From: CAIVAT01 sp037137455
Lineage (GTDB): Bacteria; Bacteroidota; Bacteroidia; Bacteroidales; FEN-979
DNA: 64,000 nucleotides
Reading direction: 5' to 3'
Assembly (NCBI GenBank): GCA_037137455.1
Contig: JBAXKG010000010.1
Coordinates: 1-64,000 of the forward strand
The translations under genes and the position numbers were made by a program. The notes beneath the pieces are model-generated. The model did no database searches. It saw nothing but the letters and a program-made list of their open reading frames with translations, and had not been told where the DNA came from. Every line of letters starts with the position of its first letter. The stretch's first letter is position 1. Positions 42,496 to 52,590 of this stretch are shown in pieces.

Positions 42496-45400
42496 ATGAA
42501 ATTATCACGCTTATCATTGTGGCTCCTGGTCGGAGCGTTTTTATTATGCCTTATGCAGCCTGCTTCTGCTGAGAAAAAACAGGAAATAAAATCAGAAGAA
42601 AAGATAAAACAAAAGGAAGCCGTAATAGTCGAATCAAAGGATAAATCGAAGGTTAAGGAAAAGCAGAAGGATAAATCAAAAGAAAAATCCACTGATAATG
42701 ACAAGCCCAAAGAAGATTCGGTTTATAATTCTAAACTTGTGACCGGTTTGAAATTCCGTAGCATAGGGCCGGCATTTTGTTCGGGACGTATCGCTGATTT
42801 TGCAGTAAATCCGAAAAACCACAGCGAATGGTTCGTAGCTGTAGCCTCGGGCCATGTATGGAAAACCGTCAACAATGGAACTACTTTTGATCCTGTATTC
42901 GACAATAATGGGACTTATTCCATTGGCTGCGTTGTAATTGATCCGAACAACAGCAATGTAGTTTGGGTTGGTACCGGCGAAAATAACCATCAACGTTCGC
43001 TTGGCTACGGGAATGGTGTTTATAAGAGTTCCGACAATGGGAAGAGCTGGAAAAATATGGGGTTGAAAGATTCTCGCCAGATCGGAAAAATCCTTATCGA
43101 TCCACGCAATTCTGATGTCGTTTATGTGGCAGCCGAAGGTTCAGTTTGGGGGCCAGGTGGCGAACGTGGCTTATATAAAACCACCGATGGCGGAAAAACC
43201 TGGAAGAAAGTCCTTGAAATCAGTGAAAATACCGGAGTGAACAACGTAATCATGGATCCGCGGAATCCGGATGTTTTGTATGCATCGTCGGAACAGCGAA
43301 GACGACATGTGTTTACCAAGATCGGTGGTGGTCCGGAAACGGCAATTTACAAGTCGACCAACGCCGGTGAATCATGGGATAAACTGACTTCAGGCCTGCC
43401 AGGGGCAGATATGGGCGGTATCGGATTGGATATCTCGCCTGTAAATCCTGATGTGTTGTATGCCATCATCGAATCAACTCCGGAAGCAAAGGGGTTTTAC
43501 CGCAGCAGCGACCGTGGAGCCTCGTGGCAGAAGATGAGCGACCATTCGGCCCAAGGCCAGTATTATAATGAGATTTTTTGTGATCCCAAGGATGTGAATA
43601 AAGTCTATTCAGTTGAAACTTTTTCGCAGGTCACCGAAGATGGCGGGAAAACATGGAATCGGGTTGGCAACAACAAGCGCCACGTGGATGATCATGCCAT
43701 GTGGATCGATCCCGATGACACCAAACATTTCTTTATCGGCAGCGATGGCGGCGCCTATGAAACTTTCGACGGGGGCAAAGAGTTTATTTTCAAGTCGAAC
43801 CTGCCTGTCGTGCAATTTTACCGCGTACAGGTCGACAATTCCACACCATTCTATTATGTTTATGGCGGCACCCAGGACAACAACAGCATGGGTGGCCCTT
43901 CTCGTACGACTGCCGGAGCCGGAGTATTATCTGATGACTGGTTCTACACCAACGGCGGTGACGGCTTTTGGTCACAGATCGACCCGGTTGATCCCAATAT
44001 CGTTTATGCCGAATCGCAATACGGAGGAATGGTACGTTACGACCGTAAAAGCCAGGAGGCTGTTGATATAAGGCCTGAGCCGCGCATAGGAGAAGACAGC
44101 TACAGATGGAACTGGAACACTCCGCTGATCATCAGTCCACATTCACGTACCCGCCTTTATACAATGGCCAACAAGGTTTTTCGAAGCGACGATCGGGGAA
44201 ATACCTGGCAGGTTATCAGCGATGACCTTACCGCGAACATCGACCGCAACACCTGGCCGGTGATGGGTAAATACTGGCCAATTGATGCCGTTCAGAAAGA
44301 TATTTCAACATCGCTTTATGGAACCATCATCTCCTTTGATGAATCGCCAATAAAAGAAAACCTATTGTATGCCGGAACCGATGATGGTCTGATTCAGATT
44401 TCTGAAGATGCTAAAACCTGGACTAAAGTTTACAATTTCCCTGGCATTCCTGAAAACACATATGTCAGCGACATCTTCGCATCCCGCTTTGATGAAAATG
44501 CAGTATTTGTCTCCTTTGACAACATTCTCCGCGATGATTTCAAGCCCTACCTCCTTAAAAGTACCGACAAAGGGAAAACCTGGAGTTCTATTGCCGGAAA
44601 CCTTCCCGAAAACGGCACGGTCCACACCATCATCCAGGATTATATCAATCCCGATCTTCTTTTCGTCGGAACGGAATTCGGGTGTTTCTTTACCATCGAT
44701 GGAGGCAAGAACTGGATACAGCTGAAATCGGGGCTTCCTTCGGTATGTGTGAAAGACATCGCCATCCAGAAACGTGAAAACGACCTGGTACTTGCCACCT
44801 TCGGACGAGGATTCTATATACTCGATGATTACACCCCGTTGCGTAACCTGAAAAAGGAGAATCTTGATCAAAACGGGTATCTGTTCCCGGTGAAGGATGC
44901 CCTCATGTACCTGCCAACCGACACGAAAGGCTCGCAGGGATCGATGGTATTTGTTGCTAAAAATCCAGATTTTGGAGCTGTTTTCACATATTTTATCAAG
45001 GAGGTTCCCAAGACTAAAAAGGATATCAGAAAAGAGAAGGAGTCAGAATTATTTAAAAAAGGAGAACGTATCCCACAACCTTCTGAGGCTGACCTCCGGG
45101 CAGAAAAACTGGAAATTGAACCATTCCTCACTTTTACGGTAACTGATGAAAATGGAAATCCGGTGCGAATAATCCGAAAAAGTACATCGAAAGGGATCAA
45201 TCGTTTATATTGGGATCTTAGATACCAGTCGGCAAGGATTGTTGAAACCGATAAATTTGATCCATTGGGCGACAATGGTAGTGGTGTTCTGGCCATGCCC
45301 GGGAAATACAAAGTCAGCATGACTCTGACCGTTAATGGGGAGACCAAACCATTAGCCGGGCCTGTTGAATTCAACGCTATTGTGCTTAACAACACTACAA

Positions 45401-45894
45401 TGCCAGCTATCGATCGCCGGGCAATGGTTGATTTCCATAAGAAGGTAGCCGAAATCACCCGTGTGATGCAGGGGACAGAGCATTATGCCGAAGCATTGAA
45501 TAATCGTGCTATTAGCATCCTGCAGGCGTTGAACAGCACCCCATCTGCCAGTCCCGAACTTATGAAGAAAGCTCGTGAAGTGCAGGTTCGGCTTGATGAA
45601 ATCCTCAATGTCAAATTCAACCGCAACACAAATAAACCCAGCGAAGAGGAAAATCCTCCTGCACCCGTGCCGCTAAACAGCCGTCTTGGGAAACTCAGTT
45701 GGATAAGTTGGTCGTCAACAAGCGACCCTTCGCAAACTCAGAAGGATGCCTATGCAATCCTTGAAGCCGAATTTCCGCCAGTGTACGATCAGATCAGGCA
45801 AATTGGCGATATGGATATTCCTGAACTGGAAAAAGCGTTGGAAAACCTGGGAGCGCCAGTAACCCCGGGCAGGTTGCCTGAGTGGAGGAAATGA
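42496..45894 (+). CDS. Exported sortilin/VPS10-like beta-propeller protein
   Basis: This 1132-residue protein has a signal peptide (1-25, ending PASA), a 50-residue Lys/Glu-rich low-complexity stretch (about 26-75), and then many BNR/sialidase-type Asp-box repeats with SxDxGxxW (for example SSDNGKSWKN, TDGGKTWKK, STNAGESWDK, TDKGKTWSS, DGGKNWIQ). These form one or two ten-bladed beta-propellers of the VPS10/sortilin type. The C-terminal 300 residues form an additional beta-rich region (from about 830). No T9SS domain is present. Family members are called glycosyl hydrolase or sortilin-like without known enzymatic function. Probably in an operon with the flippase that follows 9 nt later. Confidence 0.86.
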   Translation: MKLSRLSLWLLVGAFLLCLMQPASAEKKQEIKSEEKIKQKEAVIVESKDKSKVKEKQKDKSKEKSTDNDKPKEDSVYNSKLVTGLKFRSIGPAFCSGRIADFAVNPKNHSEWFVAVASGHVWKTVNNGTTFDPVFDNNGTYSIGCVVIDPNNSNVVWVGTGENNHQRSLGYGNGVYKSSDNGKSWKNMGLKDSRQIGKILIDPRNSDVVYVAAEGSVWGPGGERGLYKTTDGGKTWKKVLEISENTGVNNVIMDPRNPDVLYASSEQRRRHVFTKIGGGPETAIYKSTNAGESWDKLTSGLPGADMGGIGLDISPVNPDVLYAIIESTPEAKGFYRSSDRGASWQKMSDHSAQGQYYNEIFCDPKDVNKVYSVETFSQVTEDGGKTWNRVGNNKRHVDDHAMWIDPDDTKHFFIGSDGGAYETFDGGKEFIFKSNLPVVQFYRVQVDNSTPFYYVYGGTQDNNSMGGPSRTTAGAGVLSDDWFYTNGGDGFWSQIDPVDPNIVYAESQYGGMVRYDRKSQEAVDIRPEPRIGEDSYRWNWNTPLIISPHSRTRLYTMANKVFRSDDRGNTWQVISDDLTANIDRNTWPVMGKYWPIDAVQKDISTSLYGTIISFDESPIKENLLYAGTDDGLIQISEDAKTWTKVYNFPGIPENTYVSDIFASRFDENAVFVSFDNILRDDFKPYLLKSTDKGKTWSSIAGNLPENGTVHTIIQDYINPDLLFVGTEFGCFFTIDGGKNWIQLKSGLPSVCVKDIAIQKRENDLVLATFGRGFYILDDYTPLRNLKKENLDQNGYLFPVKDALMYLPTDTKGSQGSMVFVAKNPDFGAVFTYFIKEVPKTKKDIRKEKESELFKKGERIPQPSEADLRAEKLEIEPFLTFTVTDENGNPVRIIRKSTSKGINRLYWDLRYQSARIVETDKFDPLGDNGSGVLAMPGKYKVSMTLTVNGETKPLAGPVEFNAIVLNNTTMPAIDRRAMVDFHKKVAEITRVMQGTEHYAEALNNRAISILQALNSTPSASPELMKKAREVQVRLDEILNVKFNRNTNKPSEEENPPAPVPLNSRLGKLSWISWSSTSDPSQTQKDAYAILEAEFPPVYDQIRQIGDMDIPELEKALENLGAPVTPGRLPEWRK

Positions 45895-45903
45895 TAGAGC
45901 GAA

Positions 45904-47220
45904 ATGGCCAAAAGAACGTACCTGCGCGATATTCTCAGTTTCCTCGGAAGCAATCTGATGGTAACCATCAGCAGCCTGGCTATCAGTGTAATCCTTTCTC
46001 GGATGTTGGGGGCTGCAGGATTCGGTCTCTATTCTGCCATTATCGTGGTACCTGTAATGGTAATAGGTTTTACCCAGCTTGGTATCCGGCGTAGCGCTAT
46101 TTACCACATCGGAAATAAACTTCTGCCCGAAGACCACATTGTTTCAGCTTTGGTTATTCTACTTTTGTGGACAAGCGCGTTAAGTATCATAATATGCGGG
46201 TTGGTCTATTTTTTTTCAGAAAGCCAGCCTTTCGATCCACTTATCATCGTACTGGTGTTGCTTACGATTCCCCTTCTTCTCACAAATGTCTTTGCTGGCG
46301 GGGTTTTCCTGGGAAAAGAGGATATAAAACGTGCGGCTGTTCTCAATGCCGGGCCAACAATCATGACCCTGCTGCTTACAATACTTTTTGTGTGGGGGCT
46401 TAAAATGTCGGTATTGGGCGCATTCATTTCAATTGCCCTGGCCAATTTTATCATGTTTTTTTTCACCTTCCGAATGGTCATTGTTGAATTCAGGTATAAT
46501 ATCACCTGGAAATACCATGAAGGGATTATGAAAAGTATGGTAAAGCTTGGCATCGTTAATGCCATCGCGATATTCATCATGCAACTGAATTACCGGCTCG
46601 ATATTCTGATGCTTAAGAAACTGTCCACTCTTGAAGAGGTAGGTTTCTATTCATTGGCCATGCAGATAGCCGAACAGTTATGGCACATTCCATTTGCAAT
46701 CGAGTCGATAGTGTTAAGTCGTAGCGCAAATACCCGAGATGACCAATTCGTTCACCGTACCGTTGCCTCCATCTTCAGAGTTTCACTATTGATAGGACTT
46801 GTTGCAGGACTTTTGATATTTTTTGCAGCCCCATATCTTATCCCTATGATCTTCGGGCAGGAATTTATCCAAAGTGTTCCTATGATCCAGGTTGTCCTTC
46901 CAGGGATTCTTATCCTTGTCGGGTTCAGGATCCTCAATAGTCGCCTTACAGGCATGGGAAAACCTCAGATCGCCATATACACCTTTATGCCGGCACTGGT
47001 TATCAACTTCATCCTGAACCTGTTCCTGATTCCCCGTTTTGGTGGTATCGGCGCTGCCTGGTCAACTAATGTGAGTTATGCAGTTGGATCGCTTACTTTT
47101 TTATTTGTCTACTCAAAAATGGTAAAGACACCTATTCGGGAGATATTCAGATATCGTAAGAGTGACTTTTATTTCTTTCGTGATTTTAAAAACCGGCTGA
47201 CCTATAAAACCAGGATTTAA
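45904..47220 (+). CDS. Oligosaccharide flippase family membrane protein
   Basis: This 438-residue protein has about 12 to 14 hydrophobic helices with few loops, in the MOP/MATE-like superfamily that includes Wzx O-antigen flippases (segment LRDILSFLGSNLMVTI at the start). A Wzx function, moving a lipid-linked glycan across the inner membrane, is likely but unproven. No glycosyltransferase cluster surrounds it; rfbA lies 11 kb upstream. It follows the sortilin-like gene by 9 nt and is convergent with the TonB-dependent receptor gene. Confidence 0.85.
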   Translation: MAKRTYLRDILSFLGSNLMVTISSLAISVILSRMLGAAGFGLYSAIIVVPVMVIGFTQLGIRRSAIYHIGNKLLPEDHIVSALVILLLWTSALSIIICGLVYFFSESQPFDPLIIVLVLLTIPLLLTNVFAGGVFLGKEDIKRAAVLNAGPTIMTLLLTILFVWGLKMSVLGAFISIALANFIMFFFTFRMVIVEFRYNITWKYHEGIMKSMVKLGIVNAIAIFIMQLNYRLDILMLKKLSTLEEVGFYSLAMQIAEQLWHIPFAIESIVLSRSANTRDDQFVHRTVASIFRVSLLIGLVAGLLIFFAAPYLIPMIFGQEFIQSVPMIQVVLPGILILVGFRILNSRLTGMGKPQIAIYTFMPALVINFILNLFLIPRFGGIGAAWSTNVSYAVGSLTFLFVYSKMVKTPIREIFRYRKSDFYFFRDFKNRLTYKTRI

Positions 47221-47249
47221 TATCAGGATTAGACTACTCCAAAGCAAAG

Positions 47250-49658
47250 TTAAAAATCGATCATGATGCCGATGGCGGGCAGAATGGTACCTGCCTTATT
47301 TTCAATTGTACGAAGTTTATATCGCTCCTGGCCTTCCTGATCAACATATTTCACAACTGATCCATCTTCCTGGGTATTAACCAACAAATCGGGCTGTTGA
47401 GATTGAAAATTCAATACATTCTGGATATCAAGATAGAACATCAATGACCATTTTTTAAAATAAAATCCCTTGTCGATCCGGATATCAAGCTGGTTGAACG
47501 AACGAAGGCGCAGGGTATTAAAGGCATTATAATCGAGATATCCTCTGCCCTGCGCATCCCAGGCTGCCACAAGGCTCGATTTGTTCATATCCCATGGCGT
47601 ATATGGTTGCCCCCCTGCAAACCGCCATTTGGCGCCGATTTCCCAGTTGTGCTTAAATTTCCTCCCCAGCGTGAAATTGATCAGGTGACGGTTATCCCAG
47701 GCTGAAGGGATATACTGACCTGTATAATTTGTAAACTCGCTGCGAACGAATGTATAGGTCATTATTAAATTGAATTTGAAAAGGTCGGAATTTCTTACCA
47801 GCACTTCAAATCCATAGGCACGTCCTTTCGAAATGGGCAGCAACGGTTCATCACCTACGGCTCCAAAGTCAGTACCTTTGCTCGCCAGGGCAACCGAATC
47901 GCGGATCGAGAAGGGATAATTGCGGTAATATTTGTAAAAACCCTCAAGTGAAATTTTGGCAGTTTGTACCGGATGATATTCAAGCCCTAACACCAAATGG
48001 TCGGCCGAAATATATTTAATGCCCAGGGAATCATTAACCAGGATGCCGCTGTTGTTGCGGAATCCAAGTGATGTGTAAGCCGGAAGCTGATAATATCTTC
48101 CTATGTTGAAATTGATAAAGAATTTATCGGGAACAAAAGCATAGGAAGCTGAAAACCTTGGAGAAAACTGTTTAAACAGGTTATTCATGTTGTCAGAATA
48201 ATTGTTGGCATCCATCCTGATTCCAAGGTTAAGATTCAGCCGGTCATTGAAAAAAGCACGGTTAACATGTCCGAAAACATTCCACTTCCACATTTCAATC
48301 TTCGAGTTATAATCGAGCGTACGAACCTGATTTGCAACAAAAATTTTCTGATAGGTACTATTTGTGTATTTCGCATATTCAAGACCGGCGCCATATGTGA
48401 TTTTCCATTTTACCAGGTCCGTAAGTCCTTCGTATCGGAACTTATTCTCAATCTCCTGCGAATTGTACTTAAGCAAAAGGCTGTCGGGAACCTCCACATT
48501 GTTGGTATATTTGATCTGATCGTTGTTAAGCATGTTGCGGCTCAGAACCCAGGTATCAAATCCTTTGGCCCGGAAATGACGATAGACAAGGCCAAACACG
48601 TAACTCCACTGATTGTTTACCGGGAGCGATTGCAGAATATACTTCTGAAATGCATCGGGGTTTGCAATACCGGTGTTCAGCTTATTTTTGTCAAGCGCCC
48701 CAATGGATATGACCGAAAGCTGGTTCCGTTTATCGAGGTCGATCTTATATTTAAACTGGTAATCATTGTAAGTCGGAAGAAATGGCAGTTTTAATGCGCT
48801 GAACAGAAGTTGCAGATAAGAACGGCGTAATGACACGATCATCGATGAGTTTTTTGTAATCGGTCCGTTCAGGGTCAGGGCAAGGTCGCTTGAACCAAGC
48901 GAAATCCGTCCTCCGAATTTCTCCTTGTTGCCATCCACCTGGCGGAGGTCCATAACTGAACTCAGGGCATTGCCGCGTGTTGTGGGAAATGCGCTTGAGT
49001 ACAATTGCACTTCACGGATAAAATCGACATTGATTATGCCAACCGGGCCGCCGGATGCGCCCTGTGTCGAAAAATGGTTAAGGTATGGTATTTCAACCCC
49101 ATCGAGGTAGAAACGGTTTTCTCCGGGACCACCTCCTCTTACGATGACATCGTTGCGGAATGAAGGTGATGAAGCCACGCCGGGGAGACTCTGGATGACC
49201 TTTGAAATATCGCGGTTCGAGCCGGGGCTTCGCTCAATCTCCTGGATAGTAAGTTTTTGCAATGACACAGGAACCTCTTCATTTCGCTGAACCACAGAAG
49301 GTTTGACTTCCACCTGGGCGAGAGTAGTTACCTGTTCATCGAGACCTATATTCAGGTCGGTCGTTTTAGCATTGGTCACAAGAAAATCATCAGAAGTGAA
49401 TTTTTTAAATCCAACGGAGGATGCCACCAAACGTGTATATCCGGGAGAAACCCCGGAAATGAAATATTTCCCATCAATATCGCTCGTGGCTCCCTGTGTT
49501 GGTTTTCCATCGATGATGATGTTCACAAATGGAACCGGTTCATTATTCTTATGATTAAATACGCGGCCCCTGATGACCCCGTTTTGAGAAAATAAAAAAT
49601 TACTGGTGGCAAAGAACAGAAAAAAAATAAAAATTTTAATGTGAGAACGGATTGACAT
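47250..49658 (-). CDS. TonB-dependent receptor (second)
   Basis: An 802-residue outer-membrane receptor with signal peptide (about 1-24), CarboxypepD_reg-like domain (about 25-115, ending GLDEQ), plug domain (about 120-230, with KVIQSLPGVASSPSF and VIVRGGGPGENRFYLDGVE) and barrel with C-terminal aromatic strand (IGIMIDF). It has no SusD neighbour and no adjacent secreted enzyme. Substrate is not assignable. The plug carries an NPG-like PG motif for energy coupling through TonB. Confidence 0.9.
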   Translation of the reverse strand: MSIRSHIKIFIFFLFFATSNFLFSQNGVIRGRVFNHKNNEPVPFVNIIIDGKPTQGATSDIDGKYFISGVSPGYTRLVASSVGFKKFTSDDFLVTNAKTTDLNIGLDEQVTTLAQVEVKPSVVQRNEEVPVSLQKLTIQEIERSPGSNRDISKVIQSLPGVASSPSFRNDVIVRGGGPGENRFYLDGVEIPYLNHFSTQGASGGPVGIINVDFIREVQLYSSAFPTTRGNALSSVMDLRQVDGNKEKFGGRISLGSSDLALTLNGPITKNSSMIVSLRRSYLQLLFSALKLPFLPTYNDYQFKYKIDLDKRNQLSVISIGALDKNKLNTGIANPDAFQKYILQSLPVNNQWSYVFGLVYRHFRAKGFDTWVLSRNMLNNDQIKYTNNVEVPDSLLLKYNSQEIENKFRYEGLTDLVKWKITYGAGLEYAKYTNSTYQKIFVANQVRTLDYNSKIEMWKWNVFGHVNRAFFNDRLNLNLGIRMDANNYSDNMNNLFKQFSPRFSASYAFVPDKFFINFNIGRYYQLPAYTSLGFRNNSGILVNDSLGIKYISADHLVLGLEYHPVQTAKISLEGFYKYYRNYPFSIRDSVALASKGTDFGAVGDEPLLPISKGRAYGFEVLVRNSDLFKFNLIMTYTFVRSEFTNYTGQYIPSAWDNRHLINFTLGRKFKHNWEIGAKWRFAGGQPYTPWDMNKSSLVAAWDAQGRGYLDYNAFNTLRLRSFNQLDIRIDKGFYFKKWSLMFYLDIQNVLNFQSQQPDLLVNTQEDGSVVKYVDQEGQERYKLRTIENKAGTILPAIGIMIDF

Positions 49659-49762
49659 AGACTTCTAAATTTATGCGGAATTATAAATTATTTTTACTTA
49701 GTCTAAATTATCACAATTGTCATGCCAGACGATAAAAACCTGAAAATATTACAGTCATTATG

Positions 49763-50599
49763 TCATGAAATGTTTGATAATTCCAAGGCAAGCTTAACGA
49801 AATCATTTACCGAAAGTCGTTCAGCGCGGAGTTCAAGATAACCTGACAAGGTCGAAGGCTCTGAAAGTCTTGTGGCTGCTGAAGCAGGAAGCAGCGGGCG
49901 AATTGCATTTCGCAATGTCTTCCGGCGTTGGTTAAAAGCAGTCTTGACTAAATGGATAAAAAATGCTTCATCACATTCCAATTTCGCTGTGTTGTTTCTT
50001 TTAAGGCGAATTACCGCCGATTTAACTTTTGGTGGAGGAGAGAACACCGATTCATTCACGGTGAACAGATATTCGATGTCGTAAAAAGCCTGTAAAAGTA
50101 CACTGATGATACCATAGGTTTTATTTCCAGGTGGCGCTGCGATTCGCTCGGCAACCTCCTTCTGGAACATTCCGATGACTTCCGGAACGCGGTCGCGGTT
50201 TTCGAGTGCCTTAAAGAGAATCTGGGATGATATATTGTAAGGAAAATTCCCAATCACGGTAAATTTCGGCAATGGGCAGGGTATGTCAATCTTTTTTGTG
50301 GATGTGAAACTGCGCGATGGTGGAAATTTTTCAAGATCATACGATAAAAAATCTGCCTGTATTAATCGACCAGCGATTTCCGTATATTTCGCATTCAGAT
50401 AATCAACTGATTCGCGATCCACCTCCATGAAATAGGAATCAAATTCGGATTTTTCCAGTATATATTTTGTCAACACCCCCATTCCGGGGCCGACTTCCAG
50501 CACCAACGGATGCTCATGGTTTAAATAATCAACAATCTTTCGCGCAATGTTTTCATCGCGAAGAAAATGTTGACCCAAATGTTTTTTTGGCCGGATCAT
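49763..50599 (-). CDS. rsmA: 16S rRNA dimethyladenosine transferase
   Basis: RsmA (KsgA) dimethylates two adjacent adenines near the 3' end of 16S rRNA. This 278-residue protein starts RPKKHLGQHFLRDENIARKI, has EVGPGMGVLT (SAM loop) and the NFPYNIS catalytic motif, plus a C-terminal helical domain with FNQRRKTLRNA. Length is standard. It lies 14 nt downstream of the TPR protein gene and is the last gene of that run. Confidence 0.96.
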   Translation of the reverse strand: MIRPKKHLGQHFLRDENIARKIVDYLNHEHPLVLEVGPGMGVLTKYILEKSEFDSYFMEVDRESVDYLNAKYTEIAGRLIQADFLSYDLEKFPPSRSFTSTKKIDIPCPLPKFTVIGNFPYNISSQILFKALENRDRVPEVIGMFQKEVAERIAAPPGNKTYGIISVLLQAFYDIEYLFTVNESVFSPPPKVKSAVIRLKRNNTAKLECDEAFFIHLVKTAFNQRRKTLRNAIRPLLPASAATRLSEPSTLSGYLELRAERLSVNDFVKLALELSNIS

Positions 50600-50613
50600 A
50601 ATTTTTAGAATTA

Positions 50614-52590
50614 TTATTGGACCTTATCTCCCCGCAACCTCCTGAATTGTATTCTGGCTTCTGGCACGAAAATACTTCCCGGATATTGATCGAGCAATTC
50701 CTGATACAACAACATAGCCTTATCCGGGTTATTCAATTGTTTCATGTTAAGAGCCGCAGCATGCATGAGCGCTTCATCGGCCATTATTTCACCGGGAAAT
50801 TCTTTAACAAGCAGTTGAAACAAGCTATCTGCTTCTTTATACTTTCCCTGTTTGCCCTTAATTTCCCCTTTTTTATACAACACCTGCTGTAAGATCGGAT
50901 GCTCGGCAAAGATCACCGGTATGGAATCGAGAGCTGTAAGCGCCTGATCTTCTTCATTACGGTAGTCAAGCAAATCGGCTCTTGCGTATATGCCAAGCGC
51001 TACAGTATTGCTATCGGGATCAAAATTTTCGCTGATGAGCAACGACAATGCGATGGCATCGTTGGAGATTAGCTTCGAAGTGGCCGCCTTCAAAATATCA
51101 GACTGGGCTTTGGCCCATTTGAATTCCCCGATATAAAAGGAAAGTTTGGCATTTTTAAACTTGGCTTCCTGGCCCAGCACATCATTTTTAAAATCGTGGT
51201 AAGCCTGCTGATAAAGAAGTGTAGCCTCCCAAACATCATCAGTAAACAAAAGGATATCTGCAAGTTCAATTTTACACTTTGCCTGTTCGGCCGCAGTAAT
51301 CCCGGGCATTTTGATCGCCTGATTCAATAAATCAATTGATTCCTTTGACTTCCCCAAATAAAATGATCTAATATGTGCGAGATTCTTCATTATTCCGATA
51401 TTAGAAGGATCTTCAGGAGATTTCATTAACTCATCCTGTAATTCTTTTTCAAGTATTTCAAGTTGTTTTTTCTGAGGAGAGGGTTCCGAAATGATTTTCA
51501 GATAACGTGTGTTTACAAGCTCCCGTTGGCCGTAATCATAATTGGAACATGATGTTCCTTTTGAAACGACGTACTGGTAACATTCAATTGCAACATCAAA
51601 TTTTTCGTTAGAAACTGCCAGGTTAGCCAATGATACCAGCTTTTCCCCATTCTCTTTAAGACGCCGGTCAAGAGCTTTGGCCTGGATGAGCGCCAGATCA
51701 AAATCCTTTTGCTGGATCGAGTACCACCAGAGAAGTTCGCTGTAATAGGTTTTATCGGGATCCTTTTGTGCCCTGGTCAGGAGAATCTTCCGTAAAATTT
51801 CATTCTTCTCGTTATTCGCATCGAATGCAAGTATCATCTGTATCCGATCCTGTATTGTATTAAAATAGGATTTTTTTACTTCAAGGAGGTTAAGGTATTC
51901 CTCAATGGCTTTGGTAAAATCGCCCGTTCGTTCATACACACTGGCCATTTCAAATCCAAAGGGATAAGAATTGTTCAAAAGCTGCCTGCCTTTCTGATAA
52001 GTGCGAATTGCATATTCATTTTCTCCCCTGACCATGAAAGCATTTGCCAGTTCGAAGACCTGTTGCTGATTGGCTGTCAGTTTTTTCAGAGCCTCATCAT
52101 AGAGCTTTTTTGTTTTATCCTGATTTCCGGCACGATAGTTTATATATCCAAGATCGACCTGATATTTGGGCGCATCCGGTTCAGCCCGCTGGCATTTTTT
52201 AACCAAACGTTCGGCTTTTCCGTATTCCTTCATCTCTACCAGGCAAAACAAAAGGTATTGGTAATAATAGTATGATGGCCGCTTCTCATATAATCGCTCA
52301 TATATCTCAGCTGCCTTATCGAATTCACGGTTCTGATAAAACTGAAGAGCCTGTTGTTCGTTGTTTCCGGGCTTAGGAGCATCTTGCTGAAAAGGCAGAA
52401 GCATTGGAGCCACAGGTTTAACGTCCTGAGCGAAAGAATGAAAAGAGATGAAACAGATGGTGAAAAGCGTCAAATGACGAATAACAAAAGACAAGTGACA
52501 AATGATAAATGAAACGAGACAAGTGCCACGAGATGCATGACGGGAAAACTGAGGCGTGTCAGGCATTGTATTATTGTGGCTTTTGATCAC
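50614..52590 (-). CDS. Exported tetratricopeptide-repeat protein
   Basis: This 658-residue protein consists almost wholly of TPR-like helical hairpins (from about residue 70 to 650, for example AAEIYERLYEKRPSYYYYQYLLF). A signal sequence ends SFAQ near residue 54, and the N-terminal charged region is unusually long. Its first 40 residues are encoded across a degenerate short-repeat stretch. The start used here is GTG at 52590, whose GTGA overlaps the stop of the amidohydrolase gene. An ATG at 52566 is the alternative. The role is probably periplasmic protein-complex scaffolding, of unknown target. Confidence 0.82.
   Translation of the reverse strand: MIKSHNNTMPDTPQFSRHASRGTCLVSFIICHLSFVIRHLTLFTICFISFHSFAQDVKPVAPMLLPFQQDAPKPGNNEQQALQFYQNREFDKAAEIYERLYEKRPSYYYYQYLLFCLVEMKEYGKAERLVKKCQRAEPDAPKYQVDLGYINYRAGNQDKTKKLYDEALKKLTANQQQVFELANAFMVRGENEYAIRTYQKGRQLLNNSYPFGFEMASVYERTGDFTKAIEEYLNLLEVKKSYFNTIQDRIQMILAFDANNEKNEILRKILLTRAQKDPDKTYYSELLWWYSIQQKDFDLALIQAKALDRRLKENGEKLVSLANLAVSNEKFDVAIECYQYVVSKGTSCSNYDYGQRELVNTRYLKIISEPSPQKKQLEILEKELQDELMKSPEDPSNIGIMKNLAHIRSFYLGKSKESIDLLNQAIKMPGITAAEQAKCKIELADILLFTDDVWEATLLYQQAYHDFKNDVLGQEAKFKNAKLSFYIGEFKWAKAQSDILKAATSKLISNDAIALSLLISENFDPDSNTVALGIYARADLLDYRNEEDQALTALDSIPVIFAEHPILQQVLYKKGEIKGKQGKYKEADSLFQLLVKEFPGEIMADEALMHAAALNMKQLNNPDKAMLLYQELLDQYPGSIFVPEARIQFRRLRGDKVQ
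52471..52525. repeat. Degenerate short repeats encoding the TPR protein N-terminus
   Basis: ACAAGTG occurs at 52491-52497 and again at 52519-52525, with variants CAAATGA, AAATGA and ATAACAAA between. The stretch of ACAAxTGA-type units lies inside the coding frame of the TPR gene and yields a Leu/Phe/Ile-rich signal-like segment. Confidence 0.55.
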
